A stretch of 46,293 bases of DNA from Bryobacterales bacterium (GTDB lineage Bacteria > Acidobacteriota > Terriglobia > Bryobacterales > Bryobacteraceae). The translations under genes were made by a program, and so were the position numbers. Shown here piece after piece: positions 32,801-41,194 of the stretch; the first letter of the stretch is position 1; the number at the start of each line of letters is the position of its first letter. The stretch lies in contig CANFEY010000039.1 of NCBI GenBank assembly GCA_947446025.1, positions 1-46,293 on the forward strand, given 5' to 3'. The notes beneath the pieces are model-generated. The model was given only the letters and a program-made list of their open reading frames with translations. It ran no database searches and had not been told where the DNA came from.

Positions 32801-33460
32801 CACCGCGAGTTCTTCAATCGCGTCCACGCCCGGTTGGTTCTGCGCCGGTGTTCCGGGGGTTCCGGTGTTCATTGCCTCCTGGCCTTCGATACGGTACGAC
32901 TGCGTATTGCTGGGCGCGCCATTGATGCGCACATCCGAATTCGGCGCCCAGTAGGTTCCGGGAATCAAACGCAGCACCGCGTTCGGATTGCGGATGCCGC
33001 TGCTGCCGGCGTTGGTGCTGCCCACGCCGAGGATGGGCAGCGAGTTCATGCTGTTCGCCGTGACATTGTGGCTAAGCTCTCCGGATTCGGTCTTGAGCAG
33101 AGTGGCTTGATCAGTGACGGTGATGGATTCGGCAGCGGAGCCGACTTCCAGCGCAACATCCACACGAATGGTCTGGGCGACTTGCACGGCCAGTGGATTG
33201 CGATTGTAGGTCTTGAATCCGGGTGCCGTTACTTGCAACTCATAGTTGCCTACGGGAAGCTGGCCCACCGTGTAGTTTCCAGTCTCAGAGGTGGCCGACG
33301 GGTAGATCGCGGCGGTCCCTAAATTGCGGATCTGAATCGCGGCGTTGGCCACCACTGCACCCGCTGGATCGACCACTGTACCGGTGATGGTGCCGCGGTC
33401 TCCCTGTGCCTGCGCGGCAACAGAAAGAACAAGTGCAAGAACAAACGCTTGAATACGCAT
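29822..33460 (-). CDS. Oar-like TonB-dependent receptor with carboxypeptidase-regulatory domain
   Basis: An outer-membrane protein of 1212 residues. A signal peptide ends at AQAQG, followed by a carboxypeptidase-regulatory-like beta sandwich (GTITGTVVDPAGAVVANA, about 22-105), a plug (about 115-240, with DVRINGAPSNTQSYRIEGQ) and a large beta-barrel with a C-terminal phenylalanine (LVARITF). This is the OmpA-related, Oar-like TonB receptor type that is greatly expanded in Acidobacteriota. Substrate unknown; polysaccharide or peptide uptake, or surface attachment, are possible. AGGGGG precedes the ATG at 33460. Confidence 0.93.
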   Translation of the reverse strand: MRIQAFVLALVLSVAAQAQGDRGTITGTVVDPAGAVVANAAIQIRNLGTAAIYPSATSETGNYTVGQLPVGNYELQVTAPGFKTYNRNPLAVQVAQTIRVDVALEVGSAAESITVTDQATLLKTESGELSHNVTANSMNSLPILGVGSTNAGSSGIRNPNAVLRLIPGTYWAPNSDVRINGAPSNTQSYRIEGQEAMNTGTPGTPAQNQPGVDAIEELAVQTSNYAAEFGQAGGGYVNITMKSGTNTYHGSGYNYFVNEALNASTPFTDNGQGGNLRPQQRRNDYGFTVGGPIRIPKIYNGKDKTFFFWNWEQFRETIQVNSQRQTVPTAAYRAGDFATAIPATGARSIANTLGGTLVEGQIFDPLTTAGQVRQQFPGNRIPVSRFDPVAVKIQNLVPLPQGPLANALVDNYINSYPSSRITEVPSLKLDHNIGSKGKLSFFWQRTNTTSAISPTLGQSDGLPDPITTAIGTFAPAPLYRLNYDHTLTPTMLLHLGAGYRETNFYVPSVKTTGEETNYDIEKEVGLKGGITHRFFSPISGLLAGNGTGGLKNIGSSAGTRNVTQSPTFNASLSWVKGNHSYKFGSEYRTEGYPVDSVGATDGSYAFSQAQTGQPFQNNAFAGANVGFGYASFLLGGANSVTIAYPTNPRLGKQQLGLFAQDTWKITRKLTFDYGLRYDYSTYLREQYGRAPFLSPTAIHPATGLRGASVYDGFGPNRCNCNLAQNYKGGFGPRLGLAYQWTQKTVIRAGFGLVYSGTAQHNNSAGGLAGASAQTNSPVFGTPITTLSVGIPESLRPAPWPAYNPSQFPTAFPTPGPGPVFMDQNAGRPARQYQWSIGVQRELSANLVVEASYVANRGVWWQAPGLVDMNAIPQSRLAAYGLSLDNAADRGILSGFANAAAAVQRGFGRPYGNFPLAQTVAQSLRPFPQYTNISSYWNPLGKTWYDSLQVKGTKRLSHGLSATSTFTWSRGLANGSEREPNPGTTGSAVFNDIFNRGLNKYLSVFDIPFQFIMSANYQTPRVQFGNTVVQQVLSDWTYAVVLVYQSGQPIGVPTAQNNPALNALTFQSTFAERVPGQPLFTVDPNCHCYDPQQTFLLNAAAWTDPPAGKFSSSPAYYSDYRYQRRPSESMNFGRTFRITERVALNVRAEFSNIFNRAYWNNPTANNARLPQARRPNGTTSSGFGWLNPVQLGGQGGPPIISPRNGTLVARITF

Positions 33461-33530
33461 GGACAGCCCCCTGAGTTGTGAAAAACTACTCCAACTATCT
33501 TAGAACATGTTGCTGCCTAAAAATCTCAGT

Positions 33531-34310
33531 TTAGAAGTCTTTGGATATGCCGATTTGCAGGCCCGTGCGCGGTGCCCCGGAAAACCAACCGGCGAGCACG
33601 CCGAAGTCGATGGACAAATTATCCCGCAGCGCGAACTTCCCGCCGAACTGGGTCTGCATGGTCGCCTTGCCCAGCGCCGTGCCCTGCCTGGCCGCGCTGC
33701 CGTTGATCTCGGCGCCGAGAAGCAGCCTGGGAAGAACGTCGCGCGTGACGGAACCTCCGCCGGCGTAGACGAAGCCTTTGGCGCGCAGACCGACCAAGCC
33801 GGTGAGCGTATTACCCGAAAAGATTCCGCCGCTGTTAATGCGCCAGGTCCACAGCCCGACCAATTTCTGCACCACAGCGTTGCATCCGTAATCCGCGATA
33901 CCGGAGCCGAGTTGCTTCTGGACACTGCCCGCCGGCGTCTCAATCGCGCAGCTCAGCGTGATGCCGGGCATGCGTCCGCTGCTGCTCTCCGGCCGCAGAC
34001 GAAGTTTGAACGTGATATTGAAATCGCCGTTGCCCACCGTCGCCGGCAGCTGTTGCTGATACAGGGCAATCAGCGGCCCGTCCATGCCGATCTCGAAATT
34101 CTTGGTGAGGCCGTAGTTGAGCTGGAACACCGTGGTGCTCTGCTTGGTGGCCGGCAGCGCTGACCGTTGCAACCACGACTGCTGATTGCTGATTTCCAGG
34201 TGAAACCGGTGCCGCGTTGTCACGTCCGCGTCGTCGGTGTAGAAAGGTTGTTGCGCGAGTGCGGGACCAGCAAGGGTCCCCGCAAGCATCGCCGTCCGAA
34301 TCCAACGCAT
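33531..34310 (-). CDS. Outer-membrane beta-barrel protein
   Basis: A protein of 259 residues with a signal peptide (cleavage near ALAQQ), amphipathic strands throughout and a terminal phenylalanine (LQIGISKDF). The beginning PFYTDDADVTTRHRFHLEI and the GLTKNFEIGMDGP strand resemble the MetA-pathway-of-phenol-degradation/transporter-like porins of Acidobacteriota. No function can be assigned. It lies 70 bases upstream of the receptor gene on the same strand. Confidence 0.75.
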   Translation of the reverse strand: MRWIRTAMLAGTLAGPALAQQPFYTDDADVTTRHRFHLEISNQQSWLQRSALPATKQSTTVFQLNYGLTKNFEIGMDGPLIALYQQQLPATVGNGDFNITFKLRLRPESSSGRMPGITLSCAIETPAGSVQKQLGSGIADYGCNAVVQKLVGLWTWRINSGGIFSGNTLTGLVGLRAKGFVYAGGGSVTRDVLPRLLLGAEINGSAARQGTALGKATMQTQFGGKFALRDNLSIDFGVLAGWFSGAPRTGLQIGISKDF

Positions 34311-34365
34311 CCCCCTTAGTGTGCCTCAAACCCGCTATATTCCGCCTTCATGTATATGATGGTTG

Positions 34366-34371
34366 TATACT
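34366..34371 (+). promoter_or_regulatory. -10-like hexamer of the BrnTA promoter
   Basis: TATACT lies six bases before the GTG at 34378, so transcription could begin at or next to the start codon. The short palindrome GTATAC overlaps the hexamer and could be part of an antitoxin operator. Confidence 0.4.
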
Positions 34372-34377
34372 AAGAGC

Positions 34378-34695
34378 GTGGCCAGCCGGGATATCTTGGA
34401 CCAATGCGTAGGGTTCGAATGGGATGAAGCGAACGCCAGCAAGAACTGGGAACTGCATAGAGTTTCCCCAGAGGAAGCGGAGGACATGTTCTTCGGTGAA
34501 CCGCTGGTGCTTCGCAGAGACGTTCAGCACTCCAAAAATGAAAAGCGTTACTACGCTTTGGGGCGATCCACTACTGGCTGGTGCCTGTTTGCGGCATTTA
34601 CGGTCCGCGGAAAATTGATCCGCGTCATTTCCGTACGCGACATGAATCAGAGAGAGCGAGGAGTCTATGAAAACCTTGAAAAAACAAATTCCTAA
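34378..34695 (+). CDS. brnT: BrnT-type ribonuclease toxin
   Basis: A toxin of 105 residues, RelE-like fold. FEWDEANASKNWELHRVSPEEAEDMF near the N-terminus and the YYALGRSTTGWCLFAAFTVRG...IRVISVRDMN stretch are BrnT hallmarks. It cuts RNA when free. The GTG at 34378 is chosen; a TTG at 34363 would lie upstream of the -10-like hexamer. It overlaps the antitoxin by 29 bases. Confidence 0.9.
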   Translation: MASRDILDQCVGFEWDEANASKNWELHRVSPEEAEDMFFGEPLVLRRDVQHSKNEKRYYALGRSTTGWCLFAAFTVRGKLIRVISVRDMNQRERGVYENLEKTNS

Positions 34696-34957
34696 GTTCG
34701 CCCTCGAGGATCGGGAACGTGCATTTTGGGCCAAGCAGGATTCGACCGAGTTCATAGACTGGGGTGCAGCGAAACGAACAACCCTGCCGAACCTGAAGCC
34801 TTCCGTGCGAACCATATCCCTGCGCCTACCTGTCGCGATGATCGAAGATCTTAAGATCCTCGCAAACAAGCGGGATGTACCCTATCAATCGCTGTTGAAA
34901 GTTTTTCTCGCGGAGCGTCTGGATCGTGAGCGCGGGCGTGTTAAGCTCACGGCGTGA
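34667..34957 (+). CDS. brnA: BrnA/CopG-type antitoxin
   Basis: A 96-residue antitoxin. An N-terminal toxin-binding part ([25 protein letters not shown]) is followed by a ribbon-helix-helix domain ([12 protein letters not shown]...[27 protein letters not shown]). The protein should bind its own promoter as well as BrnT. It overlaps the toxin stop upstream and the oxidoreductase start downstream (GTGA), so the oxidoreductase may be drawn into the toxin-antitoxin transcript. Confidence 0.92.
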   Translation: MKTLKKQIPKFALEDRERAFWAKQDSTEFIDWGAAKRTTLPNLKPSVRTISLRLPVAMIEDLKILANKRDVPYQSLLKVFLAERLDRERGRVKLTA

Positions 34958-35928
34958 TCCCGCTCTCCGTACTTGACCTCTGTCCCATCCTTGAAGGCGG
35001 CTGCGCCGCGGACGCGTTTCGCAACTCGCTCGATCTGGCGCGGCACGCCGAGGCGTGGGGTTACCAGCGCTATTGGCTCGCCGAACATCACAACGTGCCG
35101 GGGGTGGCCAGCGCGGCCACGGCGGTCGTCATCGCACACATCGCTGGGGGGACGCGGACGATTCGCGTCGGCTCCGGGGGCGTGATGCTGCCGAACCACA
35201 GCCCGCTGGTGATCGCGGAACAATTCGGCACGCTGGCGTCCTTGTTTCCGGGACGCATCGACCTGGGGCTGGGGCGCGCGCCGGGCACAGACGGCCTCAC
35301 GGCCAGAGCGCTGCGGCGCGGCAGCGCGGTGGACACGTTTCCGCAGGACGTGCTCGAACTGCAAGCCTACTTGGGTCCGGAGCGGCCCATGCATCCGGTT
35401 CGCGCGATCCCAGGCGTGGGGCTCAACGTACCGCTGTGGCTGCTAGGTTCAAGCTTGTATAGCGCGCAACTCGCCGCGCACCTGGGCTTGCCGTTTGCGT
35501 TCGCAGCGCATTTCGCGCCGACGGATTTGGCGCAGGCGTTGCAACTTTACCGCGCAGGATTTCAGCCGTCGGCACAACTTGAACGGCCCTACGCAATGGT
35601 GTGTATCCCCGTGGTCGCGGCGGAGACCGATGCCGAGGCGGCACGCTTGCTCACATCCTTGCAACTGGCGTTCGTCGCGTTGCGCCGGGGCACACCAAGG
35701 CAATTGCCGCCTCCGGTGGACGACATCTGTCAGCATTGCTCGCCCACGGAGAAGGCGGGAGTGGATCAAGCTTTGGCGCGATCCATCGCTGGGTCGCCCG
35801 CCACCGTGAGCGCGGGGCTACGGCACTTCATTGCCGAGTTTCAGCCGGATGAGCTTATGATTACCGCCAATATCCACGAACACGCCGCGCGGCTGCGGTC
35901 CTTTGAGATCGCGGCGGGGGCGCTGTAG
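34954..35928 (+). CDS. LLM class flavin-dependent oxidoreductase
   Basis: A TIM-barrel flavoenzyme of 324 residues of the luciferase-like monooxygenase class. [40 protein letters not shown] and [16 protein letters not shown] are the group's usual stretches; they hold FMN or F420 contacts. Substrate unknown. The GTG start overlaps the brnA stop by four bases, an unusual link between a metabolic enzyme and a toxin-antitoxin pair. It ends 14 bases before a GC-rich hairpin shared with the convergent RDD gene. Confidence 0.92.
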   Translation: MIPLSVLDLCPILEGGCAADAFRNSLDLARHAEAWGYQRYWLAEHHNVPGVASAATAVVIAHIAGGTRTIRVGSGGVMLPNHSPLVIAEQFGTLASLFPGRIDLGLGRAPGTDGLTARALRRGSAVDTFPQDVLELQAYLGPERPMHPVRAIPGVGLNVPLWLLGSSLYSAQLAAHLGLPFAFAAHFAPTDLAQALQLYRAGFQPSAQLERPYAMVCIPVVAAETDAEAARLLTSLQLAFVALRRGTPRQLPPPVDDICQHCSPTEKAGVDQALARSIAGSPATVSAGLRHFIAEFQPDELMITANIHEHAARLRSFEIAAGAL

Positions 35929-35942
35929 CTGGACAGCAAGAT

Positions 35943-35962
35943 GGCAGGCGGTTTCGCCTGCC
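35943..35962. terminator. Hairpin between convergent genes
   Basis: A perfect 8-bp stem GGCAGGCG/CGCCTGCC with loop GTTT lies in the 42-bp gap between two convergent genes. No T tract follows on either strand, but its place suggests a bidirectional stop. Confidence 0.55.
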
Positions 35963-35970
35963 GGGAACGA

Positions 35971-36747
35971 CTACCCGTGCAGCCGACCCGAAGAACGGAT
36001 CTGATAGGACAACGTCTCCAAAATCGCTTCGTCGGTGCCGGTGACGTTGGCATCCTCGGGAAGTTTGGGGCGCAGCTGATTGAGGATCTTCGAAGCTGTG
36101 GTGCGGCGCACAGGGCCGTCCAGCGAATCCCGGCGGGCGAGGAACGTCTCAATCAACGCGAGGTCGGCGGGGGTGAGGCCGGAGGTGCTGAGCAGCGCGT
36201 CGGTCGAAATTTCCCTGGGCTGGTAGATGAGCGGCTGGATGAGGTCGGTTTCGCGCACCAGGATCGCGCCCACCAGCAAGTCGCCCAGGCGCTTGTGTTG
36301 CGAATTAAAGAGCGCCACCGAAATACCGACGGCGTAGAAGAACGGCAGCTGGTCAATGACGCGCATCAGGTTGCGGCCGATGTGTTCGCCGGAAGAAAGT
36401 GGGCGGCCGGATTCCTTGATGACGCGGATGCCGACGTAGCGTTTGCCGGGGGTTTGGCCGTTCCACAAGATTTCGTAAATGGCGTAGTAGCCGTAGAAGA
36501 GCAGGAAGGCTCCGAAGCCATAAATCGCCAACACCCAGTTGCGGCCCGCACCGACGAGCGCGCCGGATATGCCGAGGAAGAAGAGCACCAGCATAGACAC
36601 CAACACCACCAACGCCTGAATCAGCGTATCCACGGCGAGCGCGAGAAACCGGCTGCCGATGCCGGCCACGTCCATGCGCAGCGACATCTGCTCCGGCGTT
36701 TCTATAGTATGGTGGTCTTGGAGATCAGGGGGCTGCATGGTATCCAT
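35971..36747 (-). CDS. RDD family membrane protein
   Basis: A 258-residue inner-membrane protein with the RDD signature: GSRFLALAVDTLIQ in the first helix, a double-helix core and GQTPGKRYVGIRVI. Helices lie at about 34-60, 70-92 and 130-150, and a soluble C-terminal 80 residues follows. RDD proteins are proposed to transport small ions or metabolites. Its 5' end faces the SpoIIM gene: if M4 (36738) is the true start, its codon and the SpoIIM ATG share bases of one CATG. GGA before M4 favours the shorter form slightly. Confidence 0.9.
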   Translation of the reverse strand: MDTMQPPDLQDHHTIETPEQMSLRMDVAGIGSRFLALAVDTLIQALVVLVSMLVLFFLGISGALVGAGRNWVLAIYGFGAFLLFYGYYAIYEILWNGQTPGKRYVGIRVIKESGRPLSSGEHIGRNLMRVIDQLPFFYAVGISVALFNSQHKRLGDLLVGAILVRETDLIQPLIYQPREISTDALLSTSGLTPADLALIETFLARRDSLDGPVRRTTASKILNQLRPKLPEDANVTGTDEAILETLSYQIRSSGRLHG

Positions 36748-37699
36748 TCAGTGGACGGAAAAACGAAGGCCGCATTGGGAGCACTTGGAGCAACTGGTGC
36801 GCGGCGCGGGTCACGGCGTGGCGGGGCTGAAGCATGCGGAACTGCAGGAACTCGGGTTGCTGTACCGGCAAACGGCCTCTGATCTGTCCGTGGCTTTGCA
36901 AGATTCCTCCAGCGGGCAACTAGCAGCATACCTGAATCAATTGCTCGGGCGCAGTCACCAGTTGGTGTACATGGGGCGGCGTCCGAAGACCAGCGGACTG
37001 GTGAGCTTCTACCTGGAGACCTACCCGCGCATCTTTCGCGAGACGCTGCCGCTGACGATGCTGGGGACGGCGGTGTTCCTCTTGGGCATGCTGGCCGCCT
37101 GGGCGGTGACGGCGCACGATCCGGCGTTTGCGCACCGCGTGCTGGGTCCAAAGATGATGGACACCATTGAGCAGCGCCGGATGTGGACGGATTCCATTGT
37201 CGCGATGCAGCCCGTGGCCGCTTCGCAGATCACCACCAACAATCTCACCGTCACCTTCGCCACGTTTGCCTCCGGCATCACGGTCATCGGTCCTTTCTAT
37301 ATGATGCTGATGAACGGGATGCTGATCGGGGTGATCGGCGCGGCTACGTGGAAGGCTGGGATGGCGCTGAGCTTGTGGAGCTTCGTGGCCGGGCACGGCT
37401 CACTGGAATTGCCCGCAATCTTCATTGCGGCGGGTGCGGGGCTGGATATCGCACGCGGGCTTGTGTTTCCCGGCTTGCTGACGCGTAAAGCATCGCTGGC
37501 GGCGGCTGGATCGCGAGCCTCAAAGCTCATCCTGGGGACCATTCCGATGCTGCTGGTGGCGGGCACCATCGAGGGGTTCTTTTCGCCCACTGCGGTTCCG
37601 GCGGCGATGAAGTTCACGCTGGGCGGGCTGTTGTTTACGGGGCTGTGCGCGTACTTGTGGGGCGCGGCGCGGAAGCCTATAGCAGGCTCCGGTCTTTGA
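36737..37699 (+). CDS. SpoIIM (stage II sporulation protein M)-like membrane protein
   Basis: A 320-residue protein with five predicted helices. The N-terminal soluble helices (about 1-100) precede a DUF95/SpoIIM membrane part with NNLTVTFATFASGITVIGPFY in the middle and PAIFIAAGAGLDIARG near the end. SpoIIM homologs in non-spore-formers are found with RDD, MoxR and DUF58 genes, as here. ATG 36737 has AGGGGG five bases upstream; TATAGT at 36703-36708 is a possible -10. It overlaps DUF58 at the 3' end by 23 bases. Confidence 0.9.
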   Translation: MVSIQWTEKRRPHWEHLEQLVRGAGHGVAGLKHAELQELGLLYRQTASDLSVALQDSSSGQLAAYLNQLLGRSHQLVYMGRRPKTSGLVSFYLETYPRIFRETLPLTMLGTAVFLLGMLAAWAVTAHDPAFAHRVLGPKMMDTIEQRRMWTDSIVAMQPVAASQITTNNLTVTFATFASGITVIGPFYMMLMNGMLIGVIGAATWKAGMALSLWSFVAGHGSLELPAIFIAAGAGLDIARGLVFPGLLTRKASLAAAGSRASKLILGTIPMLLVAGTIEGFFSPTAVPAAMKFTLGGLLFTGLCAYLWGAARKPIAGSGL

Positions 37700-39068
37700 C
37701 TTCCAGATACTGATTGATCACTGCGTCGGTGAGGTTGCCGGGTTCCAAGTCCACGGCGAGCACGCCTTGCTCGCGCAGGCGGCGGAGCAGGCGTTCGCGG
37801 CGTTCCGCTACTTCGATGGCGGCGGCGTAGCGGAACATGTCGGTTTCGGACTGCGGCAACGAATCGGTCAACGTCTTGAGATCCGGCTGGCTGACGGCGG
37901 CGAACATCACCAGGTGGCGGCGCGTCATCAGCATGGCGTGTTCGATCACTTCGGGGATGGTGGCGGTCTCGGCAAAGTCAGTGATCCAGATGATCAGCGC
38001 GCGCTGCGACTGCGCATGCAACAAGGTTCGCGCGGCCAGTGTGTGGTTGGCTTCGGAGGATTCGGCTTTCACCTGGGCGAGCGCGTTGAGCATGGTGCGA
38101 ATGTGGCTGGCCCCGCGCCCCATGCCCACCGATTGCTGGATGCCCCGCCCGTACGCGAGCAAGCCCACGCGATCCCCTGACTGCGCTGCGACCTGCGCCA
38201 ATGCAAGCGCGGCGTCGACGGCGTAATCGAGCTTGCTGACGAACAAGCCGCGTTCCGGATCGTGCACCTGCGCGCGCATTAGGCGTCCTGCGTCCAGGAT
38301 GATCCACACCGCTTGGCTGCGTTCCACTTGATAGGTGCGGGTAATCAGTTCGTGGCGGCGCGCGGTGGCGGGCCAGCAGACGTTGCGCAGTTCGTCACCT
38401 TGGCGGTATTCGCGCAAGGCTTCGAACTCGCGCCCGATGCCGCGTTGACGCCGACGGCGCTTTTCCATTTCCACTTGGCGGCTGCGGATCAGATAGAGCG
38501 CGTAGTTGCGGGCCCGCACCAGATCGGGCATCACGCGAACGGGCTGCGCGAGGCTGGCGACGGCCCAGCGTTCGGCGAGACCCAGCGAGGTTCGATAGCG
38601 CAGGAAGAGGCGGCCCAGCGCGGCGTCTCCACGCGAATGCGGATGAACGGTGTAGGCCTGGGTGGATTCCCCTGGCGGCAATGGGGCTTCGAGCAACGGC
38701 GGTTCATCGCGAAACACCAGCGGAGTCTCATCCACCAGCGACGCGTGCAGCGGCACCTGCGTAGTGTTGTGGACATGAATGCGCGCGGAAGAACGGCGGC
38801 CTAGCGACAACGGCTCAGTCCATTGACGCTCCACCTCCAACTGGCGCGGCTTAGGCAGGCGCAACAGGTCTCCGAACCACATGATGAACACGCCGGCATC
38901 CCACAAAAACATCGCTACGACGAATTGCGGAGACCACCATGCTGGAATGAGCCACAGCAATCCGATGAGCAGCGCGACCAAGAAGCGGGCGGTAAAAGCA
39001 AACGGAAGCCTGCCGCGCGGCTGGGCCGTGGCGGTGACGGTTTGCGGGACTAGAGACTCGGCGCTCAC
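37677..39068 (-). CDS. DUF58 membrane protein (MoxR locus 2)
   Basis: A 463-residue protein of the longer DUF58 type. Two helices at about 27-45 and 50-66 are followed by a beta domain (80-160) and the DUF58 core FEALREYRQGDELRNVCWPATARR (about 217-240) with a VWA-like domain in which the MIDAS serine is partly lost (ILDAGRLM in place of DxSxS). It starts with GTG and overlaps the MoxR stop by four bases. It differs from the cytoplasmic DUF58 of locus 1, so the two loci should have different membrane partners. Confidence 0.93.
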   Translation of the reverse strand: MSAESLVPQTVTATAQPRGRLPFAFTARFLVALLIGLLWLIPAWWSPQFVVAMFLWDAGVFIMWFGDLLRLPKPRQLEVERQWTEPLSLGRRSSARIHVHNTTQVPLHASLVDETPLVFRDEPPLLEAPLPPGESTQAYTVHPHSRGDAALGRLFLRYRTSLGLAERWAVASLAQPVRVMPDLVRARNYALYLIRSRQVEMEKRRRRQRGIGREFEALREYRQGDELRNVCWPATARRHELITRTYQVERSQAVWIILDAGRLMRAQVHDPERGLFVSKLDYAVDAALALAQVAAQSGDRVGLLAYGRGIQQSVGMGRGASHIRTMLNALAQVKAESSEANHTLAARTLLHAQSQRALIIWITDFAETATIPEVIEHAMLMTRRHLVMFAAVSQPDLKTLTDSLPQSETDMFRYAAAIEVAERRERLLRRLREQGVLAVDLEPGNLTDAVINQYLEVKDRSLL

Positions 39069-40012
39069 TTGGGAATTTCGACGGAGGCGACCACCTGGGC
39101 AATGACTTGGTCCGCTGTGAGGCCTTCGAGGTCGGCTTCAGGTTTGAGCAGGATGCGATGGCGCAGCACGGGCAGCGCGGCGGATTTCACATCGTCCGGC
39201 AGCAGGTAGTCGCGGCCATCCATGCCGGCCAGCGCCCGCGCGACGAAGAGCAATCCGACGGCGGCACGAGGGCTTGCGCCCAGAGAGATCGCGGGCCAAT
39301 CGCGGGTGCGGCGCACCAGCGCGACGATGTAGCGCAGCAAACCGGGCTCAACAGTCACCGCGAGAATTTCCGCGCGGGCCGCGGCGATGGCTCCGGGCGC
39401 AAGCGGCGTAAGCTGGATCTCGCCCACGTTGCGCGCGTCGAAGCCTTTGCCGTAGCGTTCCAGGATTTCGGTTTCCTCGGACTCCGACGGGTAGCTGATG
39501 CGGATCTTCATCAGGAAGCGGTCGAGCTGCGCTTCGGGCAGCGGGTAGGTGCCTTCGAACTCTACCGGATTCTGCGTGGCCAGCACAGTGAAGTGATCCG
39601 GCAGCGGATAGCGGACACCATCGATGGTGACCTGGCGCTCTTCCATTGCTTCCAGCAGCGCGGCCTGCGTGCGCGGCGCGGTGCGGTTGATTTCGTCCAC
39701 CAGCAGGAGGTCCGTGAACACTGGTCCGCGATGCAGACTGAAGCTGCTGGTGCTCATGTTGAACACGTTGGTGCCGGTGATGTCGGCGGGCATCAGGTCA
39801 GCGGTACACTGCACGCGCTGGAAACCCAGACCGCAGATGCGGGCCAGTGCTTTCACGGTGAGCGTTTTCGCCAGACCGGGCACGCCTTCCACCACGGCGT
39901 GACCGCCGCAAACCAGCACCAGGAGGAACTGATCAATGACTTCGGCCTGGCCGATGATGACTTTTGATAACTCCGCGCGGACGTGCGCGGTGAGTGCCGA
40001 AAGGTGTTCCAC
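39065..40012 (-). CDS. MoxR family AAA+ ATPase (locus 2)
   Basis: An AAA+ ATPase of 315 residues with Walker A GVPGLAKT (43-50), Walker B LLLVDEIN (102-109), sensor 1 in VLATQNPVE and EAQLDRF. It starts at GTG 40012, three bases after DUF4350. This MoxR goes with DUF4350, DUF4129 and a membrane-bound DUF58, the common chromosomal arrangement with RDD and SpoIIM in soil bacteria. Confidence 0.95.
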   Translation of the reverse strand: MEHLSALTAHVRAELSKVIIGQAEVIDQFLLVLVCGGHAVVEGVPGLAKTLTVKALARICGLGFQRVQCTADLMPADITGTNVFNMSTSSFSLHRGPVFTDLLLVDEINRTAPRTQAALLEAMEERQVTIDGVRYPLPDHFTVLATQNPVEFEGTYPLPEAQLDRFLMKIRISYPSESEETEILERYGKGFDARNVGEIQLTPLAPGAIAAARAEILAVTVEPGLLRYIVALVRRTRDWPAISLGASPRAAVGLLFVARALAGMDGRDYLLPDDVKSAALPVLRHRILLKPEADLEGLTADQVIAQVVASVEIPK

Positions 40013-40015
40013 TGT

Positions 40016-41194
40016 CTATTTCTCCTGCCTGAATTGAGGCGCTTTCAATTGCTGGGTATAGCGGACTAACTTCTGTACGAGTTCGAAAGCTTGTTTGGGA
40101 GCGAGCTTGGAGGCGCGGGATGCTTCGCCGGCGGCCTGCAGCGTGGCGGATATTTCGGCTTCCGGCAAACACAAACGTTGCGCGGCGGCGCGCGAGAGCT
40201 CGGCATCGGTGGCCGTGGAAGGGCGGCCCAGGCGGCGGGCAAGATCAAGCCGCAAGCGGCGATAGGGGACTTCGACGGCCACTGGCGACGCGCCGGCCCG
40301 GCTGTAGAGTTCGCCCATCGTGTCCACGAATTCGAGCGGCGAGAGGCGTGAGCGCACGGCGGGCGTGACGATGGGTCCACTGCGGCGGCTGAAGGAGAAC
40401 AGCAGCACCACCGTGACAATGGCGAGTTGCCACAAGCCCCATGGGATCGGCGTCCGTGCAATGTAGTCCCACAGGCTGCCCTGTTCGCCGTGGAAGTATT
40501 CATCCCAGTAGACTGCGCGCGGCCTGCCGTCGGCGTTCGATACTGCGTTGAGGAACAGGCGCAGATTGTCGTTGTTCGGAATGCTCACGTTGGTGAGCGG
40601 GGTGGCGGCGGACCACCACACAACTTCCCCTTGTCCCAGGCTGGCCACCACAACTTCGGGCGCCTCGCCGCGTCCGTAAAGGCGCAGCGAGTTGGAATCC
40701 CCGGTGTCCCACTTGGCGCGCGCCTTGATGGAGATGGTGTCGGCGTCGCGCGAATAGGCGCTGGGGAGTTCGGCTTGAAGCGGTGAGGGCGTCAGAGTGA
40801 ACGTGGGCCTGGTGCTGGGCAATGGAAAGAAGGCTTCGAGCAACGGGCCGCAGAATAAGACGCGGCCGCCTTTGGATACGAAGTCGAGCAGCGCCTTGCG
40901 GTCCGCGGAGGAAGTGGATGCGGAAGGCTCGGCTAAAATAAGGACGGACTGGCGGGGATCCACGTCGAGCTTGGCTGGTGCCTGTTCCCAGCGGCGGACC
41001 GGATGATGCAGGTTCTGAAGCAATAGATACGCGGCCAACGCGCCGTCGGGATCGGCGGAATAGGACGAGGGCACCGGCGAATTGTCCTGCTCCACCACCG
41101 GCGAGAGCACAGCGGAGAAGGTGATGATGAGGATACCGAAGATGGCGGCACCCCACAGCAGCTTGGTGTCGGCGGGACTTAGTCGGCCTTGCAA
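40016..41194 (-). CDS. DUF4350 membrane protein
   Basis: A 392-residue protein with one N-terminal helix (about 13-32), a periplasmic GATase-like domain (SYSADPDGALAAYLLLQNL, then VLILAEPSAS and DFVSKGGRVLFCGP) and a second helix near 255-275 (WQLAIVTVVLLFSF), then a helical cytoplasmic C-terminus. This is the DUF4350 layout. It starts with TTG at 41194, which has GGAGG seven bases upstream, and overlaps DUF4129 by 16 bases. The partner role with MoxR is inferred from the conserved gene order. Confidence 0.87.
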   Translation of the reverse strand: MQGRLSPADTKLLWGAAIFGILIITFSAVLSPVVEQDNSPVPSSYSADPDGALAAYLLLQNLHHPVRRWEQAPAKLDVDPRQSVLILAEPSASTSSADRKALLDFVSKGGRVLFCGPLLEAFFPLPSTRPTFTLTPSPLQAELPSAYSRDADTISIKARAKWDTGDSNSLRLYGRGEAPEVVVASLGQGEVVWWSAATPLTNVSIPNNDNLRLFLNAVSNADGRPRAVYWDEYFHGEQGSLWDYIARTPIPWGLWQLAIVTVVLLFSFSRRSGPIVTPAVRSRLSPLEFVDTMGELYSRAGASPVAVEVPYRRLRLDLARRLGRPSTATDAELSRAAAQRLCLPEAEISATLQAAGEASRASKLAPKQAFELVQKLVRYTQQLKAPQFRQEK

